64,000 nt of DNA from Cyclaneusma minus (Eukaryota > Ascomycota > Leotiomycetes > Marthamycetales > Marthamycetaceae). The notes below the pieces were generated by a model. It was not told where the DNA came from. It did no database searches and saw only the letters and a list, made by a program, of their open reading frames with translations. Shown piece by piece: positions 9,254 through 20,154 of this stretch (within the stretch, counting starts at the first letter, position 1; each line of letters begins with the position of its first letter). The stretch is from contig JAKZHN010000009.1 in the NCBI GenBank assembly GCA_037179335.1, positions 310,001 to 374,000 on the forward strand, written 5' to 3'. The position numbers and the translations under genes were made by a program.

Positions 9254-10360
9254 ATGGCAGCTCCAGCAGCAACCGGTCCCCTCCTCAAGCTCCACAACGG
9301 CGTCCAAGTGCCAGCCCTCGGCTTTGGCACCTTCGCCAACGAAGGCGCTGTTGGCGAAACCCACAAGGCCGTCGTCGCTGCTCTCGAGGCCGGCTACCGT
9401 CACCTCGACTGTGCCTGGTTCTACCAGAACGAGGCCGAAGTGGGCAGTGGAATGAAGGAATTCATGTCCAAGCACCCGGAAGTCAAGCGATCTAATATCT
9501 TCATTTGCACCAAGGTCTGGAACCACTTGCACGAGCCTGAGGAGGTTGAGTGGAGCTTGAACTCGAGTTTGAGCAAGTTTGGCACTGATTATGTCGATGC
9601 GTTTTTGATTCACTGGCCTATTGCTGCGGAGAAGGAGAGCAATGAGAAGGTTAAGATCGGACCTGATGGAAAGGTAAACATGCCCTTTGAATTCGAATTT
9701 GCCCGTTTGATCTGCTCTTTGCGTTCTCCTCTGGATGTGATCTCTCGTGTTTTCCTTATCGCAACCCTCAGAGGTCAATTGCATGTGATGCTAACCTTCG
9801 TCACACAGTACGTGATCAAGAAAGAGCTCACCGAGAACCCCGAGCCCACCTGGCGCGCAATGGAGAAGCTCTACAAGTCCGGCAAAGCCAAGTCCATCGG
9901 TGTCTCCAACTGGACGATCAAAGGCCTCGAATCTCTCCTCAAATACGCCGAGATCAAGCCCATGATGAACCAAATCGAGATCCACCCCTTCTTCCCCAAC
10001 ACCGAGCTCGTCGAATACTGCTTCAAGAACGGCATTCTCCCCGTCGCCTACTCTCCCTTGGGCTCGCAAAACCAGGTTCCTTCGACCGGCGAGAAGGTGA
10101 ACACCAACAAGACCTTGAATGCTATTGCTGAGAAGAAGGGCGTAACGCTGGCTCAGGTGTTGATTGCTTGGGGTATTAAGAGAGGCTATGCTGTGCTGCC
10201 TAAGAGCTCGAACCCGGGACGTATTCAGAATAATGCGAAGTTGATTGAACTGACGGAGGAGGAGTTTGAGGCTGTTAATGAGGTGGGCAGGACGCACTGC
10301 ACGAGGTTTGTGAACATGAAGGATGAGTTTGGCTACAATGTGTGGCCTGAGGAGGAGTAA
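9254..10360 (+). CDS. aldo-keto reductase (Gcy1/alcohol dehydrogenase NADP+ type)
   Basis: Exons 9254-9673 and 9809-10360 give 323 residues, the usual AKR size. The intron (135 nt; GTAAAC, branch CTAAC at 9791, ACACAG) has no stop and is a multiple of three, so the unspliced frame is also open; without removal it would add 45 hydrophobic residues to a conserved loop. Catalytic tetrad: Asp52 and Tyr57 (GYRHLDCAWFYQNE), Lys87 (TKVWN), His120 (LIHWP). The NADPH site is in VLPKSSNPGRIQNN. The family reduces aldehydes and ketones, or oxidises glycerol, with NADP(H) in the cytosol; the exact substrate cannot be read. The start has a good context (gtcaaaATGgc). An in-frame ATG at 9098 would add 52 Ser/Arg/Tyr-rich residues resembling a mitochondrial presequence. 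Confidence 0.95.
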   Translation: MAAPAATGPLLKLHNGVQVPALGFGTFANEGAVGETHKAVVAALEAGYRHLDCAWFYQNEAEVGSGMKEFMSKHPEVKRSNIFICTKVWNHLHEPEEVEWSLNSSLSKFGTDYVDAFLIHWPIAAEKESNEKVKIGPDGKVNMPFEFEFARLICSLRSPLDVISRVFLIATLRGQLHVMLTFVTQYVIKKELTENPEPTWRAMEKLYKSGKAKSIGVSNWTIKGLESLLKYAEIKPMMNQIEIHPFFPNTELVEYCFKNGILPVAYSPLGSQNQVPSTGEKVNTNKTLNAIAEKKGVTLAQVLIAWGIKRGYAVLPKSSNPGRIQNNAKLIELTEEEFEAVNEVGRTHCTRFVNMKDEFGYNVWPEEE

Positions 10361-12061
10361 GCGGTGTGTCACTGGATGGAAAGGAGTCTATGAGGCCGGA
10401 TCGGGGCGTCTTGGAGGTGAATTTTGGGGTGGAAAAGCCCGGCATGATATGATGAAGCGATGCGAGATCTAGACGGCAGCTGGTGGAAGAGTCGCAGATA
10501 TTTCAAAAGTTTTGATCACCACAGCGTTCTTCATTTTCACATACATCCTCAGCTCAAACGTGCCTGCAACGCATCGACACCTCCATCGACCATCATCTCA
10601 ATTTCTTTCTTCTCCACGTCCTCTATCCCTCATGCCAACTCCTTCGCCATTCGCTGTGTCAAATGTCACCATCTCTTATCGAAACATCCCATCCTGACTG
10701 TAGCCGTTATCTCAGTCTGCTGATCACATCAATCGCGAACACAGCTATCCGATCTCATGCAAAGCAGCGAAGCGACGGCAACATGCGTACCATTGCCGCG
10801 GCAATCTGGAGTATCACCGCGGACTGTCGGACAGATGGCAAGTGCTTTATTTGGCATCCGCTGTACAGACTGTGCACAGCGCCCGAATCGCATCCCAAGT
10901 CTCGAGTCAGTATGCTGACATGTGTGTGTAGCATCACCAAATCCGTGTCAGTCATCGATGACGACCGACTTATCCCTCCAGGCGCTGAAACTTGGCTTTT
11001 CGGAAGATTACACAGGAACTCGAGTTATCGCAAACATGAAGCTATTCAAGAAATATTTCTCTGGTCAAAGTCTCCTGCCGAGAACCTAGACAGGTGGATG
11101 ACGAAAGTCGCGTGCTCATGCACCTCTCTTCGAAATCCGAGCCATTCACGAGCGACACCGGCAACGACATCGCCCACGACGCCACACGATGACACGGTTA
11201 CTCAAGATAAGGTTTCGTCCCCGGGCCGCGGCGCCAGAAATCCCATGGCTCGCATCGTCAAATGCGATATCTCTTATCACCGACTGACGCACTGGAATCA
11301 AACAGTGAAGCGTTGACGGTTGACGGTTGAGAATGCACGCGAAAAACCAGACTTGATGCTATTCGGACGCAACATCCCGACAAGTCGGAAGCCAGAAACG
11401 GCCTACGGAACAAAAGGAAAGGTCGGGTAGGTATCGGCGTATCGCGATACATATATCGAGAAAACACCATCGCATTCGACACGCGGAAAGTTTAATGTGC
11501 CTGGCATAATAGTCTATTTTTGAGCCTATCCGCCGACATCGCACTGAACCTGTGTGGGTGGCACACTCTGTGACTCTCAAAAATAGGAGGTACCTGGAGA
11601 GTTCAGGACTTGAAACTGAACTCTTTGCGACGAAGACACCGGTTATCATCGTTCAGGAGCTCGACACTTCACTACATCACTCTACTACAGAAGTTTTCAG
11701 GATTCAGATTCTTGGATCTCTTTAAACAAGAAAATTCGACTTACTCGAAACGGCCACCTTAGTAGAAAATCCGGCGCAAGAGAGAAGACTTGACTCGCAA
11801 GTCGTCGAAACAGCTAGTAAGTCAAGTCCGTTTGCCCCTGAAATTTTTTAAACCTGTCCAAGCACCTCTCTAGAGTTGTCAGCCCTTCTCGAAACACCTC
11901 GAAAATCCCAAATTCCCTCGCAATTCGGTGTTTTGCAAATATCTCCGTCACCAGGCTCTGACAGTCGCAAACAGAACGACACGAACTCGTGGCAAACATC
12001 AAGTCTAGCTGTGACTTGACAAAGTTGGACCTTTCAAGAACCATTGAACGACTCGGGCAAC
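10361..12061. other. 1.7-kb intergenic, no gene seen
   Basis: A frame of 217 codons at 10663-11316 is Ser/Arg-rich, has no motif and overlaps opposite-strand frames; I do not regard it as a gene. The rest is promoter-like sequence for the gene at 12062. Confidence 0.4.
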
Positions 12062-13096
12062 ATGGATAACTCTCGCAGCATGGCAAACAACACGGCAAAC
12101 CGATCCTCGGAGCCCATCCTCTCACCCCTCCTCGCCCTCCCCCTCGAAATCCGCCTCCTCATCTACACCTTCCTCCTCCCCCTCCCCCCTCACCACACCT
12201 TCGAAATCCGCTCCATGGACCCCAGCATCTACCTCTCATCAACCACTTCCCCCTCCGCACAGCCCTACACCCGCACAACCTACCGCATCCTCTCCCCCGG
12301 CCTCCTCCGCCGCTCCCTCCAAACAACCTACTGCCTCACGACCCTCGACGCCACCCACCCCCTCCCATCCTACGCCACGCGTCCCTGTCCCGCCCCCGGC
12401 GCTGCATCATCATCCGCTGCTTACGACCTGCATCCCCAAGTCTTTTTGCTGAACCGTCAGATCTACGAAGAAGCCAGCGAGCACCTCTACGCCCACGCCA
12501 CGTTCTCCTTCGACACCGACATCGGCTCCATAATCCCCTTCCTTTCAGACCTGACGCCGCAAACAAGGGATCTCATCACCTCCATCTCTCTCACCAAATC
12601 CCCCGCAGTCTACGCCCGCGACTTCGACCGCGCCGAATGGGCCGGTACCTGCGCATACATCTCCGCGCACCTCCCCGCCCTCTCGAAACTAGACCTCACC
12701 GTCGTAGGCGGCAAGCCCGCTTTAGTCGGCAGCGAATCCTTCATCATTTCCGACCATTACACGTCTGCAGATTTCAAAACGCTGTTGAGTGTGGGCTATG
12801 AAGGCGTTTCTTGGGTCTCAGATTTGCTGATGTTGGGGAATTTTGAGTATGTGAAGGGAAAGGAGGGGAGGACGACGCCGAGGAAGGTGCTGAAGAGGAG
12901 AGAAGGGGAGGGGGGATTGAGGGAGTTGGTGGTGAGGTTGAGGGAGGAGCATTGTCCGCCGCCTCGGAGTGAGGCGATGAGATTTTTTGCAGCATTTGGG
13001 CAGTGTGTGGAGACAGGCTTTGCGGAGTTTTTAAGGGAAGAGATGCTAGGGATTTCTACGCCAGATGTCGAGACTTTGGCTGGGGAAGATGTGTGA
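12062..13096 (+). CDS. LPxEIR-type (F-box-like/2EXR-related) hypothetical protein A
   Basis: One exon, 344 residues from the ATG at 12062 (a second ATG is six codons on). Near residue 23 the motif LLALPLEIRLLIYTFLLP is followed about 100 residues later by VFLLNRQIYEEASEHLYAHA. This is the layout of a large fungal group with an F-box-like first helix and a conserved C(R)QIxxEAxxxLY helix. The centre has IISLTK-like and LDLTVVGGKP segments and the C-terminus is Arg/Glu-rich. The next gene at 15146 shares the same order of motifs (TFDF/TFSFD, PFxSD, LRNIDLTVW), so the two are diverged tandem paralogues. Role unknown; for true F-box members it would be substrate choice for ubiquitin ligation, but that is not shown here. 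Confidence 0.75.
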   Translation: MDNSRSMANNTANRSSEPILSPLLALPLEIRLLIYTFLLPLPPHHTFEIRSMDPSIYLSSTTSPSAQPYTRTTYRILSPGLLRRSLQTTYCLTTLDATHPLPSYATRPCPAPGAASSSAAYDLHPQVFLLNRQIYEEASEHLYAHATFSFDTDIGSIIPFLSDLTPQTRDLITSISLTKSPAVYARDFDRAEWAGTCAYISAHLPALSKLDLTVVGGKPALVGSESFIISDHYTSADFKTLLSVGYEGVSWVSDLLMLGNFEYVKGKEGRTTPRKVLKRREGEGGLRELVVRLREEHCPPPRSEAMRFFAAFGQCVETGFAEFLREEMLGISTPDVETLAGEDV

Positions 13097-15145
13097 AAGA
13101 CTTGGAGCGAGACTTGCGGAACACAGGGAACGAGAAGAGATTTTGCTTGCAAGTTTCGAACAAATCGTCGCGAGGTTTCTGTTCTCGAAGATTGCAATTC
13201 GCGGAACTCGATCAGACCTGATGATGGCCTTGAGTTCACCACCGAATCTGCCGTCGAAGTTTCGCCATGTCTTCACCATACCTCCGCTTCTGCGATTTCA
13301 CGAGTGTCGAGATTCACGATACCTCCTCCAGCAACTTTCCTCAATGAAGCCTGACTCAGCCATCCAGGCTCCCCATATTCCACCCGGATCATGCGTCACA
13401 AGGCTGACCCACCCTCGTCACCACCGTGCCGCTTCAGGCTCAGCATTCCCCGGATCCAGCCAGAAGAATGTACGAAGAATGTGACACCGACCGGCCCCCA
13501 CGATCCAGCCACCCACCATTCCCCATTTCAGCCGCACCGTGCCGCGAGAACACGACGAACGTGCCAATTGCGGCTGGCTAAATTCTGCTGCCTTGTCATC
13601 AATCCATCGCAAACCTACATGTGTGGTGCTGTGTAGTGCTGCACGTGGCGTATTTGAAAGATCGGTGGAATGCAAGGCAGCCGCGCAGCGAGTTTTGCAA
13701 CACACTCGAATCTTGAAGTGTTCACCAGTTTTGTGAGCTTTGAGAGAGTGCTGTTTGCGCGCTGAAACCTCGTCTCCCGACATATCGTGGAAGTCTCCAA
13801 CTTGATGATCAGCGTATCAAACCATGATCTCCACGAACTCAAAAGTCAAAACCGGGGTCCATCACAGCCCCAGACCCGACGACCGGGTTATCGGGGGACG
13901 GAGGGATACATCCCGCTCTACATCCCGCATATACGACTCTAGGCCGCAGGGCTGAGTTTTCCAGGGTCTAGATCACGGGATGGCCGTGAAACCAGCGGTC
14001 TGCGCGCGATTGGGCGAATAGCGACGTATGTTGAGCAGCGTCGTATCACACATCAGCTCTTCGACTTTTTCGTTCATACTGTCCCCTTCGTACAGCTTTC
14101 TCTCCTTCCGTACCGCCCTTTCCGGGCCAGCCTATTCAGTGTACCTTTTGCGGAGTCATTTTCTCGGCTGTGCCTTTTGCCTCGTCGTAAAACGGCATGC
14201 TTATTGGTTTACCTCTCCCTGTATACATCTAGAACGCGCATAGACTGCATGAATTTCTGAGCCTCGGGGTTGTTTCTGCGGGAGGGGGTTACATCGAAGG
14301 ATCGCACCTGAAATGGCGGATCATGAAGCATATTTCAAGTGTATTTCAAGGGTTCATAGAAAGGCAGAATAGAGTATACATACTAGAGTGTGACGCCTGG
14401 TGTTTTGAATCATCCCGCATTACCGGGTAGGCAGCAATCATATACAAAAGTTGTAGCCTGCGCCCTTCTCAAAAGCCCACCACGCAAGTTTCGAGAAAAT
14501 CGTGAAAGCTCATCGTAGACAGAGACACACTGGTCCTTTGTTCCATTGTCCCCGCCCTCGACCATTGCATCGGGAGTGGTCACCCGCTTCGCTGTTCCGG
14601 TCTTTCTTTGTCCTTCCAGCTGTTCGCTGACAGCGTCAGTCAGACAAAAGAACATTGTCGACATCCGACAGCATCATCGAAAATTTCATAGAGCTCAAAA
14701 TAGCATCCGGACGAGAGGAAACATCGAGTACGTGAGCAATGATGAACTTAATTCCATGAGCCTGACTCGAGTTCAATGCTAACGTCATGAATAGCAAACT
14801 TTCGTTCCTGATCGACCGACAGCCTTGCGAAGCCGAATACATGTAGCGAACGACAGAGAAGCAATTGCGGGAAGCCAATTCCAAAGACGGAATTACTCGG
14901 TATATACAAATTGGTTGGGGAAGAGTCACAGGCGACGTGTTTTCTGAAAGAAACTTTCGAAACTGTCATCATCGACTCAGTTGACTACGCGGTTTTGCGA
15001 TTCGAGCGTCAGCATTCGCGCTTCGACAACGACTGCGATTCAGATAGGTCTTGCGACGGCCAAGGCCCTGGGCCTGCCAAGAGGCACACATATTCCAGAA
15101 GTTCTTTTGAAACGAAGTGATCTTCATAGAAGAAGTCTCTTCATC
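13097..15145. other. 2-kb intergenic between paralogues A and B
   Basis: No credible gene. 13860-14000 is GC-rich with several CCGGGT/ACCCGG-like words; 14020-14250 is CT-rich. A frame reaching up from the paralogue B start is open from 14981 but lacks an ATG before 15146. Confidence 0.4.
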
Positions 15146-16681
15146 ATGTCGTCCGAATCAGCAACGCCCAGCGTCATCTCGCGAAAAATGGAAACCGCCA
15201 CACCGTTACCTCAGGCGCATGACGCTACACCATTGCAAGGGCGCAAACCACGTTCCGGAGCCTCTCGTATGCTGACGTCGATCCCGAATATGGCGCAGGA
15301 ACAGGCTTCCGACATGTCGGAGCGACCTGTCATTGGCTCCGGACGAGCGGTCAGACATGCCGGGATCCAGGCGACGTGCAAAACGGACGAGGAGTGCGCT
15401 GATAAATTTATCTGCGCGCATCGGCCCATTGCCAGCAGGGAGCAGGAAACGTGGAATGAAGATTTTGGCATAAGAGTCTTCTACGAGAAGCGCCTGCGCA
15501 GACTGAACAAGAGCAACTGCAAAAGAATTGTGATTCCACTTTGCTTTCCCATGAACATGACGAACGAGGATATCAAGAAAGAGTGCGAGATGAAGGGTAT
15601 TACCTGTGACATGGCTGGACTCAGCTTTGACGAAGCGACTGAATGCGAGACACCACCAACACTGGTCGATAGCGGCTACGCTTCCGATGTCCAACTCGAG
15701 GAGCGTACTACCAACGAGGAGCGTGTCACCAAGAAGGAACGTGAGACGGAAGTACCGGACGTGGAACACCAATTCCCCTTCCTTGACCTACCGTTGGAGC
15801 TTCGCCTCAAGATATATGGCTATCTCCTGCCAGCACGGAAACACGAGATCATCACCCAACGACCACACAACGGATCCTTCTTCTCCTCGCCGCCAGCTTA
15901 TAGCTCCCAGACATTATACCAGGCTTATGCTTCGCAGCCTGGTCTCACGACATATGCCCTCCTCACTTCGAACTTTCGACGAGACTTCCCACATGCCGGC
16001 ATACACACCCCTATTCTGCGAACTTGCAAGCAGATCCATGATGAGGCGGTCGAAGTGTTATATGGAACCGAAGGCACGACTTTCGACTTCGGAGTACACG
16101 TGGATGCAGTTTTGCCATTCTGGAGTGACCGATGTGCTTCGGCTAGGAGGTCCGCAAGGAGCGTGAGGATGGCGAAGGAGATCCCTGGCGCGACGGAGAA
16201 TGGACGACGACCAGCTCAGACCAAGTTGCAAGCAGCAGAGACTGAGGTGTGGGACAAAACCTGCTCCTATCTTCGATCGGAACTGAAGGGTCTGAGAAAC
16301 ATCGATCTGACCGTCTGGTCGGCGCCTGGATCTAACGCAACTCTGCCGTCTGCAAACGCTGGAGAGACCGACGAGTCGCTAGCAACACAGGCAGCTTGGA
16401 AGGAGTGGGAGTGGACCCGAAAGCTGCTCGAGATTGAAGCGCTGAAGAAGCTGCGAGTCACTTGGTGGGGCTTCCAGATGACTGAGTCCATCGATGGATC
16501 GTTCAGTAGTTGGCTGGGGAAGAGGATGGTTTCAGACAAGGTCGTCAAGGATCGGATGGTGAAAAGCGGCAATGTCATTGAAGGATTTGTTGTGCTGCCG
16601 GGTGGACGAGACTCGGAGACGCCGCAGCAGGAAGACGCGGTGAAGGAGTATCTGTCGCAACGGGAGGCGATGCTGGGCTAG
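15146..16681 (+). CDS. LPxEIR-type (F-box-like/2EXR-related) hypothetical protein B
   Basis: One exon, 511 residues from the ATG at 15146. The first 200 residues are unlike paralogue A: a Cys-containing segment (CKTDEECADKFICAH; CKRIVIPLCFPMNM; CEMKGITCDM) and a Glu/Arg-rich spacer. The shared core begins near residue 210 with FPFLDLPLELRLKIYGYLLP, then ILRTCKQIHDEAVEVLYGTE, a TTFDFGVHVDAVLPFWSD strand and LKGLRNIDLTVW. The C-terminal part contains WWGFQMTESIDGSFSSWLG. Compared with A at 12062 the core order is the same with low identity, so this is an old duplication. The N-terminal Cys segment may be a separate domain that I cannot name. Confidence 0.75.
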   Translation: MSSESATPSVISRKMETATPLPQAHDATPLQGRKPRSGASRMLTSIPNMAQEQASDMSERPVIGSGRAVRHAGIQATCKTDEECADKFICAHRPIASREQETWNEDFGIRVFYEKRLRRLNKSNCKRIVIPLCFPMNMTNEDIKKECEMKGITCDMAGLSFDEATECETPPTLVDSGYASDVQLEERTTNEERVTKKERETEVPDVEHQFPFLDLPLELRLKIYGYLLPARKHEIITQRPHNGSFFSSPPAYSSQTLYQAYASQPGLTTYALLTSNFRRDFPHAGIHTPILRTCKQIHDEAVEVLYGTEGTTFDFGVHVDAVLPFWSDRCASARRSARSVRMAKEIPGATENGRRPAQTKLQAAETEVWDKTCSYLRSELKGLRNIDLTVWSAPGSNATLPSANAGETDESLATQAAWKEWEWTRKLLEIEALKKLRVTWWGFQMTESIDGSFSSWLGKRMVSDKVVKDRMVKSGNVIEGFVVLPGGRDSETPQQEDAVKEYLSQREAMLG

Positions 16682-17639
16682 ATGAAAGCATTCATTTCGA
16701 GGCGTTCGGAGTCCTTGGGGGGCGCGTGAGCGCAATGGTATGAAAAAAGTGGCGTGGAGGAGCCTAGGTAATGTATGCCTGGACAGAGGCACACATGAAG
16801 GAATGGGAAATGGAAGAAAAGGATGGGGGGAACTTTCCACTCGGATTCAGACAATATAGTCCACTCGGATCTAGAGAAATATAGTCCACTTCTCAGACAA
16901 CTCAATCCTCTTTCCATTCTGCCAGTGTGCCTGCGAAGGATCTTTCTCCAGTCTCAACGGCGGCAGCTCATCGACTGCTCGTCGCAGTATTGTCGATGGT
17001 GTCTCGGTGTCGAAAACTATTGCCACGCTGCTGCATATGTCAAGACAGACCAGAGTCCGAGCAGGCTGGTGTGAAAGCGCAGCTATATGTAACTGTCATG
17101 CGCCAACGCGTGTGTGTTCGGGAAAGCATCGAGCGAGGCTATTCAGACACTCGGAGCGGGGTAAGGCGACGATTCCAGGGTCCACGGTGTCTTGGTATAA
17201 AGCCCGGCCTTCTTTCTTGAAATAAAGGATGTCGCATGATATTCACATGTGTCAATCCCACGTACTGGACCCGTGCCACCCAAAGGCCGTCGCTGGTGGT
17301 GCATGGCGATGTATGGAAATCGAGGCCGTCAATGTTTCGTACCTGAGCGCCAAGTCTCTTCCCAGCCCCCTGACTAAGCAGGGCCCAGCCAATCGCATTC
17401 CTAGCGTTGCCGTCAACACCAACCCCCCAAATATCACGAACACTGCCGCATACCACATACCGTACGAAACACCAGCCATCCAAATTCTCGCTGCCATGTC
17501 TCGCACAAGTGCATATAGTAGGTTTGTTCGACCCTTGTTCTTTTGTCCTCTTGTTCCCACTGTTATCCATCTCAAGTCCTCACAACTGCTCCACCGAACT
17601 TCTTGAACGACAAGTCAAGAATATTGATCATCTCTCACA
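16682..17639. other. intergenic with a TATA box for the secreted protein region
   Basis: TATAAA lies at 17196-17201, about 440 bp before the ATG at 17640, so either the 5' leader is long or another start is used. The short frames in between have no motif. 17580-17639 is a normal fungal leader ending ctcacaATGcg. Confidence 0.4.
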
Positions 17640-18854
17640 ATGCGTTTGAACACCTCGAACCCGACGCTTTTTGCGCTTTCCTCATTATATACTCTATCTA
17701 CAGCATTGCCCTACTTCCATGAAGCTGCGCAACCATTAGAGAAGAGATATTCTGTTGTGCCTGTGGATGGCGGATCAAAAACCGCAGAACCAGCTACCAC
17801 AGAAATCAAGACCACCGTCGAGACTATCATCCAGACCGCCAGCCCTTCCATAGAAACGCTTGTGGAGACGGACGTCTCAACCAAGACGGACGTGTCAACC
17901 GACTATGTAGTCTCGACGGATTACATCGTTTCTACCACAACAATCGAAGGCAAGGATACTACGGAGACGGTCGAAATCACAATTACCCCCACAGCAACCA
18001 GCTCCGCGTCGCTATCCTACTCGGTGGTTGATGTGACATTGACCTTTGACATTACTTCCTCTATCACTGTCGACCTTCCAGCTCCAGCTACTACTGAGAG
18101 CTCATCCTCGACGAGTTCTATTAGCAGCTCAGCAAGTGCGACAACAGTCATTCCGTTCCAATCGGCGTCCTCTTCTGCGGCAGCCGTCGCCTCCTCAGCG
18201 AACTCATCCGCATCTTCTTCTGCCTCCAGCTCGCTATCCTTAACTAGTGCTGCTGCTGCTTCCTCGGCGAGCGCGACAACACTCATTCCAATCCCCGCTT
18301 CCATTTCCTCCATTATAGCTAGCATATACAGCACCGGCGCGAGCTCAAGCTCCCCCACCGCAAGCTCATCGACCTTTACATCTGCCATCTCATCCACCGC
18401 ATCGTCAGCAAACTCCACACGAATTCCAATTCCAGCATCCATATCCTCCTACATAGCTAGATACAGCACTGGCGCAAGCTCAAGCTCGAGTATCCTGCCA
18501 TCGTCCTCGTCTACCTTTACCACGACTGCCATCTCCTCTACAGCATCGTCAGCAACCCACACACTGGTTCCGATCCCCGCTTCCGTATCATCAATCATAG
18601 CCAGCATATACAGCACCGGCGCAATCCCAAGCTCCAACACCCTCTCATCATCCGTCACAACAACATTCGCAGGTCGCATGACCCCCGTCCCCTCACCACC
18701 TCAATCCTACGACGACGGTATGTGGCACACCAGCTACCCACCGTTTTCCAACGGCACCATGACCACCTCCGTGATCGCAGCACGAACCCTTTCCGCATCC
18801 GCCGTACTATTCAAACCCACCATCCTGTCGGATCCGGCTTCCAATGACTGCTGA
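17640..18854 (+). CDS. Ser/Thr-rich secreted protein with Kex2 site and three internal repeats
   Basis: Single exon, 404 residues. A signal peptide covers about residues 1-23 (LFALSSLYTLSTALP). PLEKR at 32-36 is a Kex2 processing site directly before the mature region. The mature chain begins with Thr/Val-rich repeats (VSTDYVVSTDYIVST) and is then mostly Ser, Thr and Ala, expected to be heavily O-mannosylated. The unit (L/R/V)(I/V)PIPAS(I/V)SS.IA..YSTGA plus a Ser/Thr spacer with ISSTASSA occurs three times (bases about 18270-18420, 18420-18550 and 18550-18670). The end (FSNGTMTTSVIAARTLSASA) has only a short hydrophobic stretch, too short for a clear GPI signal, so the protein may be free, or a 3' intron was missed. 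Likely cell-wall or extracellular surface protein. Confidence 0.82.
   Translation: MRLNTSNPTLFALSSLYTLSTALPYFHEAAQPLEKRYSVVPVDGGSKTAEPATTEIKTTVETIIQTASPSIETLVETDVSTKTDVSTDYVVSTDYIVSTTTIEGKDTTETVEITITPTATSSASLSYSVVDVTLTFDITSSITVDLPAPATTESSSSTSSISSSASATTVIPFQSASSSAAAVASSANSSASSSASSSLSLTSAAAASSASATTLIPIPASISSIIASIYSTGASSSSPTASSSTFTSAISSTASSANSTRIPIPASISSYIARYSTGASSSSSILPSSSSTFTTTAISSTASSATHTLVPIPASVSSIIASIYSTGAIPSSNTLSSSVTTTFAGRMTPVPSPPQSYDDGMWHTSYPPFSNGTMTTSVIAARTLSASAVLFKPTILSDPASNDC
18268..18675 (+). repeat. three imperfect repeats of about 130 bp in the secreted protein
   Basis: Each copy encodes IPxPAS..SS.IA..YSTGA followed by a Ser/Thr-rich spacer; spacers differ in length, so the repeats have drifted and slipped. 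Confidence 0.75.
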
Positions 18855-19740
18855 AGAAATGAGTACAAACCACCACATCGAACGAGCCTCACGAATGCTT
18901 TTACGAATGAAAGTTACACAGAAAGATGGAGACAGAGACACAGAATGCGACCAAGATTTCGATTCATGTACCTACGCCCCTTTTGGTCTTGGAGGTTTGG
19001 AGGGTTGTTTTAATGAGATAGTAGCAAGCGAATGAGATCTAGAACAGCGCACCAAGAGCTGGAAAGCGCAGCATAGCACCGCATAGCTAGGAGTTTTAGT
19101 CTTCTTTGTTGAAGACTTTTGTTTTTTTGTCTAGCGGCACAGGTCGAGTCTAATAGTATAAGTAATGAATAGAAGAAACCACTCGATTGAATCCACTTCT
19201 CCTATCTTGTGCACTTGCTTGAACGTGCTTGAGCTCTCGTCGTCTTGATCTCCTGAAAGTGGAATGAAATGACTTGGTAGTTTGCAAGACTGTATCGCCA
19301 TGCTACCTAAGGAAAAGTTCCCAGTATGGAAGTTGGAGTAACTGTAAACTGAAACCCTTGGAAGTAACTGGAAATAATCAGAGTAACTGGAAATAACTCA
19401 AGTAACTGGAAAGCTTCCATGTAAATGGAACAGATCCAAGTGATCCGAACCAAACCAAGTCATTTCAAAGTTCCCACGCCTACTTTTGAACACGACAATT
19501 ACCCAAAGTACACCCCAAGAACCGCATTCCCAATTTCCAATTCATTCCTGACAGCGGAGGTCGGAGGATACTCCCAGTATTCTCATTTGGAACCCATCAC
19601 CCAGTGCTCCATTTGAGCGTTGAGAAGTTGAGATGATCATTTCCAAGCATCATGCCATGTCAAAAAGCCTGATCAGATATTCAGATAAGTTGAACTGTTG
19701 AGATCTGGGAGTTCATTTTCCAGTCACAGAAAGAAAGGAA
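18855..19740. other. AT-rich intergenic with degenerate ~17-bp repeats
   Basis: Around 19325-19415 the word agtaactggaaa recurs at roughly 17-bp spacing. No gene motif. Confidence 0.5.
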
Positions 19741-19889
19741 ATGATCTTGCTGTGGGTTTTCCTTCACCTTTCGGCAATTGGACATTTTCCCTTGGTCGTC
19801 GTGGATGCTCATGCTGATCTCTGTTTCACGATCCCTCCTGTGATTGTGATTCCTGTACCTGAATTTGATCATCATCACGGCGTACAGTG

Positions 19890-20154
19890 TTCTGCCTGCT
19901 GCCTGCCTTTCAGTGGGTGGAAAAAAAGTCTGAATACAGCCTATAAGTTCCAAATAATCGCAAATATTCCAAATAACCAGAAATGTTCCCAATAATTAGG
20001 AATATGCCAGGGGCTTTGGAGTATTTCAAGTAGTTTGGGACATTTTCAGTTATTGGGAATATTTCTAGTTATTTGGAATATTTACAATTATTCAGAAATT
20101 GTAGACTGTATTCAGACTTTTTTCCTCCCACTGAAAGGCAGGCAGCAGGCAGAA
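19890..20154. repeat. fold-back inverted repeat, ~105-bp arms, 54-bp spacer
   Basis: The left arm 19890-19995 and right arm 20050-20154 are reverse complements at roughly nine positions in ten. The outer end of each arm carries the TTCTGCCTGCTGCCTGCC block and a purine run beside GTCTGAATACAG. The inner parts are quasi-palindromic AT-rich words (AAATATTCC, TTCCCAATAA). It would form a long cruciform or hairpin and could be a degenerate fold-back or MITE-like element. No clear target-site duplication was found. Confidence 0.8.

Noticed and set aside
10663..11316. 217-codon frame between AKR and paralogue A
   Set aside because: No motif, biased to Ser/Arg/His, overlapped by opposite-strand frames; no promoter or splice support.
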